From a virus: a stretch of 31,896 bases of DNA. Under the pieces are notes generated by a model, which worked only from the letters and a program-made list of their open reading frames with translations, was not told where the DNA came from and did not search any database. This document shows positions 24,110 to 29,993 of the stretch, piece after piece. The translations under genes and the position numbers were made by a program. How positions within the stretch are numbered: the first letter of the stretch is position 1; every line of letters starts with the position of its first letter. The stretch is from IMG/VR virus record IMGVR_UViG_3300032288_000411, positions 1-31,896 of that record, one strand, 5' to 3'.

Positions 24110-24334
24110 TTACAGTTGTTCTAATTTTTTGGAAACTTCATCTAACTTGTAACCAACAGCAATTCTTTTGTTGTTGATGTAGGCGGAATACCAAGTGCCA
24201 TTTGAAGAAAAGAAATATGTTTTGCCGCTTGCGCCAATGCCCGTATATGTAGGCTTTGTACGATTGAAAAGCCCAACAGGGTGGCGAACAATATTGGCAA
24301 ACTTTGTTTTTGTGTGTGGTGCATCGATGTTCAT
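24110..24334 (-). CDS. Hypothetical protein, 74 residues, first gene after promoter A
   Basis: This is the first gene downstream of the minus-strand promoter at 24379-24406. The protein has a basic N-terminus, then a beta-rich part (GIGASGKTYFFSSNGTWYSA, NKRIAVGY) and a short C-terminal helix (LDEVSKKLEQL). The first in-frame ATG (24334) is used; the site ahead (AGAAAGAAACC) is weak. Being promoter-proximal in the early operon it could be an anti-host protein, but no known family was recognised. Confidence 0.55.
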   Translation of the reverse strand: MNIDAPHTKTKFANIVRHPVGLFNRTKPTYTGIGASGKTYFFSSNGTWYSAYINNKRIAVGYKLDEVSKKLEQL

Positions 24335-24339
24335 TTTGG

Positions 24340-24441
24340 TTTCTTTCTAAAAGACCCTAGAAGTTAGGGCATGGGTGAATTATAAGCCAACTAATACCTA
24401 CATCAATACTTTTTTGAAATATTTTTGTAGGTATTTTCCCT
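24340..24441 (-). promoter_or_regulatory. Promoter-operator-leader module A (minus strand)
   Basis: Read on the minus strand, TTGATG (24406-24401) and TATAAT (24384-24379) are separated by 16 bases, a good sigma70 promoter. A perfect 10-base inverted repeat (24393-24402 with 24426-24435; AATACCTACA/TGTAGGTATT) overlaps the -35 box and is a likely operator. The predicted start is near 24372, followed by a hairpin at 24369-24355 with an ACUUC loop. The 64 bases 24378-24441 align without gaps to module B. Confidence 0.75.
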
Positions 24442-24450
24442 ATGTTGTTT

Positions 24451-24840
24451 TTATGCCTTTGCCCAATAGCCGTAAACCATGCGATCCGAACAATCAAAAA
24501 TATCGTTGGGTACGCCATCAATCACGGCTACGAAATGATGGGCTTGATGGGCAATTACAGTACCTTGCAAATCTTTGCAACGCGCCTTACGCCCGCTAAA
24601 CTTAGGGGCGCTTACCCAAACCCAACCATGCTTCTTTAAAACGCTTGAATACAAATCTTTAGCCAAACCATTACGCGCAGATTTAGAACGCCCGTAATCT
24701 TTGTTTGCTTGGGCAAGTTCTTTATAAACCGCCGTGTAATCAAGGTTCATTGCAATTGCCATTGCGCGAACGCCGCAATCGCCGCATACGCCTTTGTAAC
24801 CGGCATCTTTTCTACCGCCATCATTGAATTTATAAGCCAT
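24451..24840 (-). CDS. Papain-like small protein, 129 residues
   Basis: The protein opens MAYKFNDGGRKDAGYKG and continues CGDCGVRAMAIAMNL, with Cys22 starting a helix, then HQAHHFVAVIDGVPNDIFD with His101/His102 and Asp116, followed by VYGYW. This Cys-His-Asp order with a buried helix after Cys is that of papain-like folds, and the sequence resembles a widespread uncharacterised phage family. Activity, if any, could be proteolysis or de-modification of host proteins. ATG 24840 has AGGAG eight bases ahead; an in-frame ATG at 24879, exactly at the predicted transcription start, could give a longer form. Confidence 0.6.
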   Translation of the reverse strand: MAYKFNDGGRKDAGYKGVCGDCGVRAMAIAMNLDYTAVYKELAQANKDYGRSKSARNGLAKDLYSSVLKKHGWVWVSAPKFSGRKARCKDLQGTVIAHQAHHFVAVIDGVPNDIFDCSDRMVYGYWAKA

Positions 24841-24842
24841 TT

Positions 24843-24948
24843 CAGTTTCTCCTATAAGACCCCAAGAAGTTCGGGGCATGGTGTAATTATAAGCCAACTT
24901 ATATGTAGGTCAACACTTTTTTTAAATTATTTTCTAGGTAGTTTCCCT
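24843..24948 (-). promoter_or_regulatory. Promoter-operator-leader module B (minus strand)
   Basis: On the minus strand TTGACC (24913-24908) and TATAAT (24891-24886), 16 bases apart, form a near-consensus sigma70 promoter. ACCTACA lies between them and TACCTAG upstream. The leader has a hairpin at 24876-24860 with the same ACUUC loop as module A, then AGGAG for the papain-like gene. The core ATTATAAGCCAACT (24886-24899) is repeated in inverted form at 24966-24979 in the divergent promoter. Confidence 0.75.
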
Positions 24949-24965
24949 AATGTATTTATCCTATT

Positions 24966-24984
24966 AGTTGGCTTATAATGCGGT
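24966..24984 (+). promoter_or_regulatory. Divergent promoter core for the Cro-like gene
   Basis: AGTTGGCTTATAAT at 24966-24979 mirrors the module B core and supplies a perfect TATAAT (24974-24979). No good -35 box is visible upstream, so the promoter may be weak or need activation. The ATG of the Cro-like gene starts six bases after TATAAT, so the mRNA would be leaderless. Confidence 0.6.
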
Positions 24985-25137
24985 ATGACTAAACAAGAAT
25001 TGTTAACCAAGGTACGCAATCAAACCGAACTAGCGGAATTGTTAGGTATAAGGCAATCCGCCGTTAGCCAATGGAAAGAAATTCCAAAGGCTAGGCTTTG
25101 GCAATTGAAGTTACTTAAACCGGAATGGTTCAAATGA
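24985..25137 (+). CDS. Cro/YdaS-like transcription regulator, 50 residues
   Basis: The protein is a minimal helix-turn-helix: QTELAELLGIRQSAVSQWKE (residues 13-32) is the HTH with the typical A-V-S-Q-W recognition helix, followed by IPKARLWQLKLL, the standard YdaS/Cro end. It lies at the divergent early control region, so it probably binds the TAGGTA-containing operators of modules A and B and represses early transcription. Its stop overlaps the next start (ATGA). The predicted mRNA begins on the ATG itself. No CI-like partner is visible in the window. Confidence 0.8.
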   Translation: MTKQELLTKVRNQTELAELLGIRQSAVSQWKEIPKARLWQLKLLKPEWFK

Positions 25138-25331
25138 CAAAGATAGAAAAATATCTACATCACAAATCTTTGATGATGGAACATCTTGGGTTTGCGTATG
25201 CGAATCAATCGATGGATGATTCTTTGTATCACCTGATTTGCTATCACTTTCACAAAGATTACACGCAGGGTTACTATTATTTTATGACCCATGAAGAACG
25301 CAAAGATTTGCACACGATGATGATTCTTTGA
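25134..25331 (+). CDS. Hypothetical protein, 65 residues
   Basis: Coupled to the Cro-like gene by an ATGA overlap, this protein is rich in histidine, tyrosine and methionine (DSLYHLICYHFHKDYTQG, then HEERKDLHTMMIL). The outline is mostly helical with no recognised motif. The start at 25134 is chosen over an in-frame upstream ATG because of the overlap. Its role is unknown; a regulatory or anti-host role would fit its early position. Confidence 0.6.
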   Translation: MTKIEKYLHHKSLMMEHLGFAYANQSMDDSLYHLICYHFHKDYTQGYYYFMTHEERKDLHTMMIL

Positions 25332-25353
25332 TACAATTTTTGAAACACGGCTA

Positions 25354-25434
25354 GGTTGGGAGTTGCTACCCAACCGAAAAGCGTACTCCCCGCCTGCCGC
25401 CGTTTCTTTTTGGGAGTTTTGCGGAGATGCTTAA
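25354..25434 (+). promoter_or_regulatory. Structured leader before the HNH-replication operon
   Basis: GGTTGGG at 25354-25360 pairs with CCCAACC at 25369-25375 (8-base loop). Downstream, ACTCCC (25385-25390) can pair with GGGAGT at 25412-25417, and the same GGGAGT also occurs in the first hairpin region (25358-25363). The two pairings compete. GGAG at 25423-25426 lies 8 bases before ATG 25435. This layout suggests an attenuator or translation switch. Confidence 0.45.
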
Positions 25435-25776
25435 ATGCGTTCAAAAACTACTTATGCCGAAAGGCTATTAGACCCCCGTTGGCAACAAATGCGCTTGCGT
25501 GTATTTGAACGGGATGGATGGAAATGCGTAACTTGTGAAAAAAGCACAAAAACGCTAAATGCACATCATGTTCACTATCACCCATTAGCCGAAGGGCCGT
25601 GGGATTACGACATAGAAACAATTATTACTTTATGTGCCGAATGTCATTCTGATGAACACATTGAATTAGATTGCGCCAAAGCAAATTTAATTCATGCCAT
25701 CATAAAAAAAGGTTACAAAACTGCTTATGCGTTTGATTGTTTAACAACTTTACTTGAAACGGATGGGAATGTATGA
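25435..25776 (+). CDS. HNH endonuclease, 113 residues
   Basis: The protein has the small HNH pattern: C31-x2-C34 (KCVTCEK), AHHVHYHPLAEGPWDY with His44/His45, and ITLCAECHSDEH with C67-x2-C70 and His71. The usual asparagine before ITLC is replaced by threonine or a glutamate nearby, so activity might be altered. Such single-domain HNH proteins occur near replication genes of many phages and may nick DNA. The start follows the structured leader with GGAG eight bases ahead, and the stop overlaps the replication gene start (ATGA). Confidence 0.8.
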   Translation: MRSKTTYAERLLDPRWQQMRLRVFERDGWKCVTCEKSTKTLNAHHVHYHPLAEGPWDYDIETIITLCAECHSDEHIELDCAKANLIHAIIKKGYKTAYAFDCLTTLLETDGNV

Positions 25777-26522
25777 AACGCCCATCATTTCAATTTTACC
25801 CAAGCGATTGGTTGCGTGATACTGCTTTGCGTTCATGTTCTACAGGCGCTAGGGGTTTGTGGATAGACATGATTTGTTTTATGCACGAAGGTTCACCTTA
25901 CGGTTATTTAAAGGTTGCAGATAAGGTTATCCTACCCCCTAACCTTGCCCGTATGGTTGGCGAAACCTTAGAGGTTGTAGAAGGTTGGCTAAACGAATTG
26001 CACGAAGCAGGTGTTTACGATATTGATAATGGCGCAATTTTTTCAAGACGCATGATTCGTGATGAAGAATTAAGACAAAAGCGTGCAGAAGGTGGAAAAT
26101 TAGGTGGAAATCCAAACTTGAAGGTTAACCATAAGGTTATGCAAGAGGATAAACAAAATACAACCCCTTCATCTTCATCTACATCTTCATCTTCAAATAA
26201 AAAAATAAAGACAGAGGCCATTCGGCCCATAGATATTTCTGAATCAGTTTGGGATGATTTCATAGCCATTAGAAACAAGGTCAAAAAACCTTTTACTGAA
26301 ACCGCTTTGAAAATTATTCAGCGTGAAGCCCAAAAAGCAGGTTTCACATTGGAACAAGCCTTAGAAACTTGTTGCGCCCGTGGTTGGCAAGGATTCGAAG
26401 CCGCTTGGGTTCAAAAGGATTCAGATTTAAGCAAGACGGGCCAAATGAACCAAAGGGTAATTTCAGGCTTAACCCGTGGGCTAATCGGAGGTGGCGGCAA
26501 TGTCAAACTACTTGGAAACTGA
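25773..26522 (+). CDS. Replication initiation protein (replisome organiser-like)
   Basis: The 249-residue protein begins RPSFQFYPSDWLRD followed by STGARGLWIDMICFMHEGSP, an N-terminal domain widely shared by phage replication initiators (DUF1376/lambda O-like position) that folds as a winged helix. A basic, serine-rich linker (about residues 115-145, with a TPSSSSTSSSSNKK stretch) leads to a C-terminal helical domain (FTETALKIIQREAQKAGF) like those of DnaT/DnaD-type proteins. It likely binds the origin; the repeats that often mark an origin within such a gene were not evident. It overlaps the next gene by 23 bases. Confidence 0.7.
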   Translation: MKRPSFQFYPSDWLRDTALRSCSTGARGLWIDMICFMHEGSPYGYLKVADKVILPPNLARMVGETLEVVEGWLNELHEAGVYDIDNGAIFSRRMIRDEELRQKRAEGGKLGGNPNLKVNHKVMQEDKQNTTPSSSSTSSSSNKKIKTEAIRPIDISESVWDDFIAIRNKVKKPFTETALKIIQREAQKAGFTLEQALETCCARGWQGFEAAWVQKDSDLSKTGQMNQRVISGLTRGLIGGGGNVKLLGN

Positions 26523-26895
26523 TTTCTGTACACAAGACCAAGGGCTTGATTACATCTTTGGTCGCATGATGGCTATTTTTGGCGCACCGTTTAATCGTCA
26601 CTTTGATGGCTTAGACCCTGAATTTGTACGCGATGAATGGAAGGTTCAACTTGGCAAGTTTTTAACTTACCGACCAAGCATGGACTTTGCCATTGCCAAA
26701 CTTGATGGTGAATTTATCCCTAGCGCAATCAAGTTTCGTAATTTGTGCAATCAAGGCCCGCAAATCCCAATCAAGCCATTGGTTCAAATTGAACGCAAAA
26801 AAACATTGCACGAACAAATTGAAGCCGACAAGGTGAAAGCCGAAGCCTTGGCAAAGTTAGCCGAACTTAAAAAACAATTTGGGGCTAAAGCATGA
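26500..26895 (+). CDS. Helicase loader-like replication protein (lambda P-like position)
   Basis: The 131-residue protein directly follows the initiator. It has a helical N-terminal part (GLDYIFGRMMAIFGAPFNRH), a middle with YRPSMDFAIAKLDGEFIPSA and KFRNLCNQGP, which resembles the lambda P-type layout ('fiPs..eF..lC'), and a charged coiled C-terminus rich in A, E and K. In that role it would deliver the host DnaB helicase. ATG 26500 is chosen because GGAGG lies 8 bases before it; a GTG at 26491 has no such site. The stop overlaps the next ATG. Confidence 0.55.
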   Translation: MSNYLETDFCTQDQGLDYIFGRMMAIFGAPFNRHFDGLDPEFVRDEWKVQLGKFLTYRPSMDFAIAKLDGEFIPSAIKFRNLCNQGPQIPIKPLVQIERKKTLHEQIEADKVKAEALAKLAELKKQFGAKA

Positions 26896-27125
26896 AAGAC
26901 TTATTTGGTGATGAAGAATTCAATTGGGAAAAAGAATGGCAAGGTATGCCTGAATTTATCCAAGATGATTTATCTGAAATTCATAGCATTACAGTTCATT
27001 TTTTAACAACAGAAGATATGTTGAAATTTTCTGAATTAATTGGCAAAAACATTACATTCACAACAAAAAGTGTTTTATTTCCAGTAACCAAAACAGAAAA
27101 AAAGGTGTGGAAAGATGAATCCTAA
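26892..27125 (+). CDS. Small partner protein of the glycosyltransferase-like gene
   Basis: This 77-residue acidic protein opens with NWEKEWQGMPEFIQDD and continues ITVHFLTTEDMLKFSELIGK, ITFTTKSVLFP. From memory, a similar small gene with the pattern 'EWxGMPEF ... F..LIGQ.......TKSIW' sits beside TAGT-type glycosyltransferase genes in many phages, so it is probably a conserved partner. Its own biochemical role is not known. It overlaps the upstream gene by four bases and the downstream one by 11. Confidence 0.65.
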   Translation: MKDLFGDEEFNWEKEWQGMPEFIQDDLSEIHSITVHFLTTEDMLKFSELIGKNITFTTKSVLFPVTKTEKKVWKDES

Positions 27126-27975
27126 ACACCCCGTTTACATTGTTTCTAAAGGTAGGTGGGAATCAAGGCTTACAAGTAAAGCCTTTGAAGAAATGCAAGT
27201 TCCCTACTTTATTGTTGTTGAAGAACAAGAGTACGAACAATATGCTTCGGTTATTGCCGCAGAAAAAATCTTAATCTTGGATAAACAATATTTGCTTGAT
27301 TACGATACTTGCGACAAGTTGGGTAATTCTTTGGGCGTAGGGCCTGGCGCGGCACGAAACTTCTGTTGGCAACACTCAATTTCAATTGGTGCATCTTGGC
27401 ATTGGGTACTTGATGACAACATTGATGGGTTTTGCCGCCTTAATCGTAATGAAAGACACAAAGTTACTTCAGGTACTATTTTCCGAATTGCTGAAGATTT
27501 TGTAGAACGATATGAAAATGTTTCGCAAGCGGGATTTGAGTACAGATTTTTTGCGGGTGGTAGTAGAAGAAAAAAACCCGCTTTTCGCCTTAACACGCGC
27601 ATTTACTCTTGCATCTTAAACAGGAATGATGTTCCCTACCGTTGGCGCGGAAGGTACAACGAAGATACGGATTTATCTTTAAGAATGTTGAAAGATGGTT
27701 GGTGTACCGTTTTGTTTCAATGCTTTTTGCAAAACAAAGCCGCAACGCAAACCGTTAAAGGGGGCAATACAGCGGAGTTTTATGAAAAAGAAGGAACACT
27801 ACCAAAATCGCAAATGTTGGTAAATTTGCACCCTGATATATCAAGGTTGGCGTTTAGATATAACAGACACCATCACCATGTTGACTACAGCGTTTTTCAA
27901 AAAAATCAATTAGTTAAAAAACATGGAATCATTATTCCTGATGGTGTAAATAACTACGGAATGATTTTGGTATGA
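27115..27975 (+). CDS. TET/JBP-associated-type glycosyltransferase (TAGT-like)
   Basis: The 286-residue protein fits the phage TAGT family linked to DNA base glycosylation (and related to trypanosome base J glucosyltransferase): PVYIVSKGRWESRLTSKAFE at the start, WVLDDNIDGF with D100/D101/D104 (DxD-like GT-A motif), RWRGRYNEDTDLSLRML with E183/D184/D186, KGGNTAEFY, and NRHHHHVDYS followed by VNNYGMILV. It could add a sugar to a modified base, protecting phage DNA from nucleases. No TET/JBP oxygenase gene is in the window, so the acceptor is open. The start lies 11 bases inside the partner gene. Confidence 0.75.
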   Translation: MNPKHPVYIVSKGRWESRLTSKAFEEMQVPYFIVVEEQEYEQYASVIAAEKILILDKQYLLDYDTCDKLGNSLGVGPGAARNFCWQHSISIGASWHWVLDDNIDGFCRLNRNERHKVTSGTIFRIAEDFVERYENVSQAGFEYRFFAGGSRRKKPAFRLNTRIYSCILNRNDVPYRWRGRYNEDTDLSLRMLKDGWCTVLFQCFLQNKAATQTVKGGNTAEFYEKEGTLPKSQMLVNLHPDISRLAFRYNRHHHHVDYSVFQKNQLVKKHGIIIPDGVNNYGMILV

Positions 27976-28094
27976 CATACGAAATAGCAATGAGAATTTT
28001 GGACAGGGTGCGGGATGGGGTTACTTACCCGCAATGGGTCATTCTCAAAGCCTTGGAATTAACTGGCGATATTGATGGACATGGAACACTTTAA
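27972..28094 (+). CDS. Hypothetical protein, 40 residues
   Basis: A 40-codon frame begins with an ATGA overlap at the glycosyltransferase stop and ends TAA at 28092-28094. The product is a short helical protein (TYEIAMRILDRVRDGVTYPQ, then VILKALELTGD). The fragment 'G...p..vI..AL.ltGD' resembles other tiny phage proteins encoded after such genes. No function is known. Overlap with the next gene start supports it as a coupled gene. Confidence 0.55.
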   Translation: MTYEIAMRILDRVRDGVTYPQWVILKALELTGDIDGHGTL

Positions 28095-28287
28095 AGATTG
28101 CGAAGCGCGGGAATGGGTTGCGCGTTTCCGCAAAAAGCAATTGGAAGAAGGTAGGGGCGAAGCAATCGAATGGTGGAACAAAATAATTAAAGACATTGCA
28201 AGCAAACGCGGACAAGCCGCCGCTGATGAATTAAAGCAAAGAATGAATACAGTAAAGGATAAAAATGCGATACGCCGCAAGGGTTGA
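28075..28287 (+). CDS. Hypothetical protein, about 70 residues, charged helix
   Basis: The charged, helical protein reads MDMEHFKDCEAREWVARFRK at the start (70 residues from ATG 28075; ATG 28081 is the alternative, giving 68) and then DIASKRGQAAADELKQRMNT. The 'F..CeARyW...' opening with the later 'RG..AA..L...M' helix is seen in a common phage family of unknown function. It overlaps both neighbours. No catalytic motif is visible. Confidence 0.6.
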   Translation: MDMEHFKDCEAREWVARFRKKQLEEGRGEAIEWWNKIIKDIASKRGQAAADELKQRMNTVKDKNAIRRKG

Positions 28288-28528
28288 TGCAAACCAAACA
28301 CAAATCGTTAGTGCCTTACGCGCCGCGGGTGCATCGGTATGGATTATTAGCCTACCCGTTGACTTGTTGGTTGGCTATCACGGTCACACATTCTTGGTGG
28401 AAATTAAAAGCACTAATAAAGCCCGTTTAACGGGGCTACAAGCCGACTTCTTTGAAACTTGGCAAGGTGGCACACTTTGCCGCATCGATAGCCCTGAAGC
28501 CGCGCTACGGATGATAGGGGTAATCTAA
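28265..28528 (+). CDS. VRR-NUC-type PD-(D/E)xK nuclease, 87 residues
   Basis: The protein has the compact VRR-NUC pattern: RVDANQTQIVSALRAAG, then PVDLLVGYHGHTFLVEIKS with Asp33, Glu46 and Lys48, and a closing LTGLQADFFETWQGG. Such minimal PD-(D/E)xK enzymes act on branched DNA or ends during replication and recombination. The residue before the catalytic aspartate is valine rather than the proline usual in 'PDLLVG', but the acidic core is intact. It overlaps the previous gene by 23 bases and the next by one (TAATG). Confidence 0.75.
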   Translation: MRYAARVDANQTQIVSALRAAGASVWIISLPVDLLVGYHGHTFLVEIKSTNKARLTGLQADFFETWQGGTLCRIDSPEAALRMIGVI

Positions 28529-28860
28529 TGTCAATACCTTACAAAGCAATTGATTACATCGTGCAAAACGCACCAAAATTTGCCGCGGCAAAAGGTCAAC
28601 GGGTGTACTTGGAAAACTTCTTACGGACAAAAAAGGCTTTGCTGATGAAAGATGCCATGCAAATGGGATTTGAAAGCGCCGCCGCACAAGAACGCGAAGC
28701 CTACGCACATCCCGAATATCAAGAATTGCTAAAAGGTTTAGCCGCGGCTACCGAAACGGAAGAATGTTTGAAATTCATGCTTATAGCGGCGCAATTGAAA
28801 TCTGAGATATGGCGCACGGAATCGGCTAATGAACGAAGTGGCATAAAAGCAACGGAGTAA
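28528..28860 (+). CDS. Conserved phage hypothetical protein, 110 residues
   Basis: The helical protein has an opening IDYIVQNAPKFAAAKGQRVY followed by LENFLRTKKALLMKDAM and a characteristic AQEREAYAHPEYQELLKGL, ending in QLKSEIWRTESANERS. The same layout ('R.Y.E.FLR.KKA.LM ... EREAYA.AH.EY..LL') is common in phage genomes, with no established function. Its stop is followed by a promoter for the next transcription unit. Confidence 0.65.
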   Translation: MSIPYKAIDYIVQNAPKFAAAKGQRVYLENFLRTKKALLMKDAMQMGFESAAAQEREAYAHPEYQELLKGLAAATETEECLKFMLIAAQLKSEIWRTESANERSGIKATE

Positions 28861-28868
28861 ACAGTTTG

Positions 28869-28904
28869 TTGAAAAAGACAATAAGCCCGCTTATACTTGC
28901 GCTA
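28869..28904 (+). promoter_or_regulatory. Sigma70-type promoter with start at ATG
   Basis: TTGAAA at 28869-28874 and TATACT at 28892-28897 are separated by exactly 17 bases. The expected transcription start, seven bases after the -10 box, is 28904, the A of the next gene's ATG. It would give a leaderless mRNA and restart transcription within the early operon. Confidence 0.6.
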
Positions 28905-29032
28905 TGCCGTTACATCACGGTCTAAACGAAAGCAAAGTAATGTGGCCTTTTCCACCATTCCCAAACCCTAAAGACAAGGGTAACAAAACCCCTAAATTCA
29001 ATCCTGAAAACTTTGAAGAAAGCCCTATATGA
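28904..29032 (+). CDS. Proline-rich small protein, 42 residues, leaderless start
   Basis: The frame from ATG 28904 to TGA 29030-29032 codes for a proline-, asparagine- and lysine-rich protein ([20 protein letters not shown], then [20 protein letters not shown]). It is likely disordered. The start coincides with the predicted +1 of the preceding promoter, there is no ribosome site, and the stop overlaps the next ATG. Those facts support it as a gene. Function is unknown. Confidence 0.55.
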   Translation: MPLHHGLNESKVMWPFPPFPNPKDKGNKTPKFNPENFEESPI

Positions 29033-29274
29033 GAGATTACGAATTTACCTTTAACGCCACAACAGGCGCGGCGGGCGAAACCGTTACTTGCTTAATGTCA
29101 TACGAACGCGATGAACATGGCGCGTACTTTGAGAATATCGAAACCGTAAAATTCGAAGGGGTAGAGGTCACGGGGTTGATTTCGGATGAACAGTTTTCTG
29201 AATTGGAAATGGTCGGCGTTAACAAATTGCGTGAACACTTAGCCGAAGAAAAAGATAGGGCGCAAGAACCATGA
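29029..29274 (+). CDS. Hypothetical protein, 81 residues, beta-rich
   Basis: The acidic protein has strands ([20 protein letters not shown], then [17 protein letters not shown]) and a C-terminal helix ([20 protein letters not shown]). It is coupled by ATGA overlaps on both sides, so it is clearly part of the operon. The pattern resembles small beta-sheet phage proteins of unknown function; no enzyme motif was seen. Confidence 0.6.
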   Translation: MRDYEFTFNATTGAAGETVTCLMSYERDEHGAYFENIETVKFEGVEVTGLISDEQFSELEMVGVNKLREHLAEEKDRAQEP

Positions 29275-29360
29275 GCAATAAAGCAATTTATGCAATATTG
29301 TTTGCGATGTTGATTGCCTTTTGGGGTTGGGTAATTTTTATAACAAAGGGCGTAATATGA
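29271..29360 (+). CDS. Membrane microprotein, 29 residues
   Basis: ATG 29271 overlaps the previous TGA and the frame ends TGA 29358-29360, which overlaps the following start. The product is one membrane helix ([19 protein letters not shown]) with a short polar N-terminus (MSNKA) and a lysine after the helix. Overlap with coding genes on both sides argues that it is translated. Its role is unknown. Confidence 0.55.
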   Translation: MSNKAIYAILFAMLIAFWGWVIFITKGVI

Positions 29361-29548
29361 TGCCGCAACTAGATATGGGCGCTAACTTTTCAACTAACAA
29401 ATTTAAGTTATGCACCAAATGCGAAACCGCTAAACCGCCTGAAGGTGGGATAGAAATGGGCGTTAAATGGATTTGTCAGGTTTGTTGGAACAAACGAATC
29501 ACGGGTAAAAATCTACAGCAAAACCGCAAAAATGCGAAAAAGAACTAA
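29357..29548 (+). CDS. Small zinc-ribbon protein, 63 residues
   Basis: The protein contains two cysteine pairs, KLCTKCETAKPPEGG and KWICQVCWNKR (C-x2-C, 20 residues between them), the layout of a zinc ribbon, and a basic asparagine/lysine-rich tail (KNLQQNRKNAKKN). The start is the ATG at 29357 overlapping the previous stop; longer non-ATG starts upstream were rejected. It may bind nucleic acid or a host protein. Its end overlaps the next gene by 17 bases. Confidence 0.6.
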   Translation: MMPQLDMGANFSTNKFKLCTKCETAKPPEGGIEMGVKWICQVCWNKRITGKNLQQNRKNAKKN

Positions 29549-29993
29549 GCGCAAGATTTGGGCATTGTTAGACCCAATAGCCCATAGCATTGTTGGGGCA
29601 TCTTACACACCGCGGCAAACCTTGGACAAACTGCGGCTAACCGAATATGCCGCTTTAGAATCAATAATGAAAGGCGTTGGCACAATACAAGATTGGCGCA
29701 CCTTAGTTGATTTGCTTAACCTAGCGGAAATGTTTGCGCGTAACAACATCGGAAAAGATGAAGTGTTACCCGTATGCCAAAAAGCCCAAGATGCACTATA
29801 TAAAGCCGCTATGCGTTACCAAGAAACAATGCGCATAGGTTTAGACGGTGTTGGCATCCAAGCCATCAGGGATTTAATCGAATATGCTGATTTGCAACAG
29901 GGAAGCGTAACCCGTGCTGAATTTGAACGCTTGGTACAAAAAACCCGCGATTACATCAAATCAAACGGCAACCTAGTGGTTGAAATTGAATGA
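29532..29993 (+). CDS. Conserved phage hypothetical protein, 153 residues
   Basis: The protein begins with a basic stretch (MRKRTKRKIWALLDPIAHSI) and is otherwise helical (EYAALESIMKGVGTIQDWRT, LVDLLNLAEMFARNNI, DALYKAAMRYQETM). The pattern 'R.L..P...........L......al.al..G.a...dw..l...lN.a..la' matches a phage family that commonly lies near the NinB/antitermination-type genes in other phages, but no function is established. It is coupled to the next gene by ATGA. Confidence 0.6.
   Translation: MRKRTKRKIWALLDPIAHSIVGASYTPRQTLDKLRLTEYAALESIMKGVGTIQDWRTLVDLLNLAEMFARNNIGKDEVLPVCQKAQDALYKAAMRYQETMRIGLDGVGIQAIRDLIEYADLQQGSVTRAEFERLVQKTRDYIKSNGNLVVEIE

Noticed and set aside
24393-24435. The AATACCTACA/TGTAGGTATT inverted repeat as a terminator for the papain-like gene.
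   Set aside because: Its loop is 23 bases, no T-run follows on the minus strand, and one arm overlaps the -35 box, so an operator is more likely.
24985-25137. A lysogeny module.
   Set aside because: Only a minimal Cro/YdaS-type regulator is present; no integrase, CI-like repressor or attachment site was found, so a temperate lifestyle cannot be claimed.
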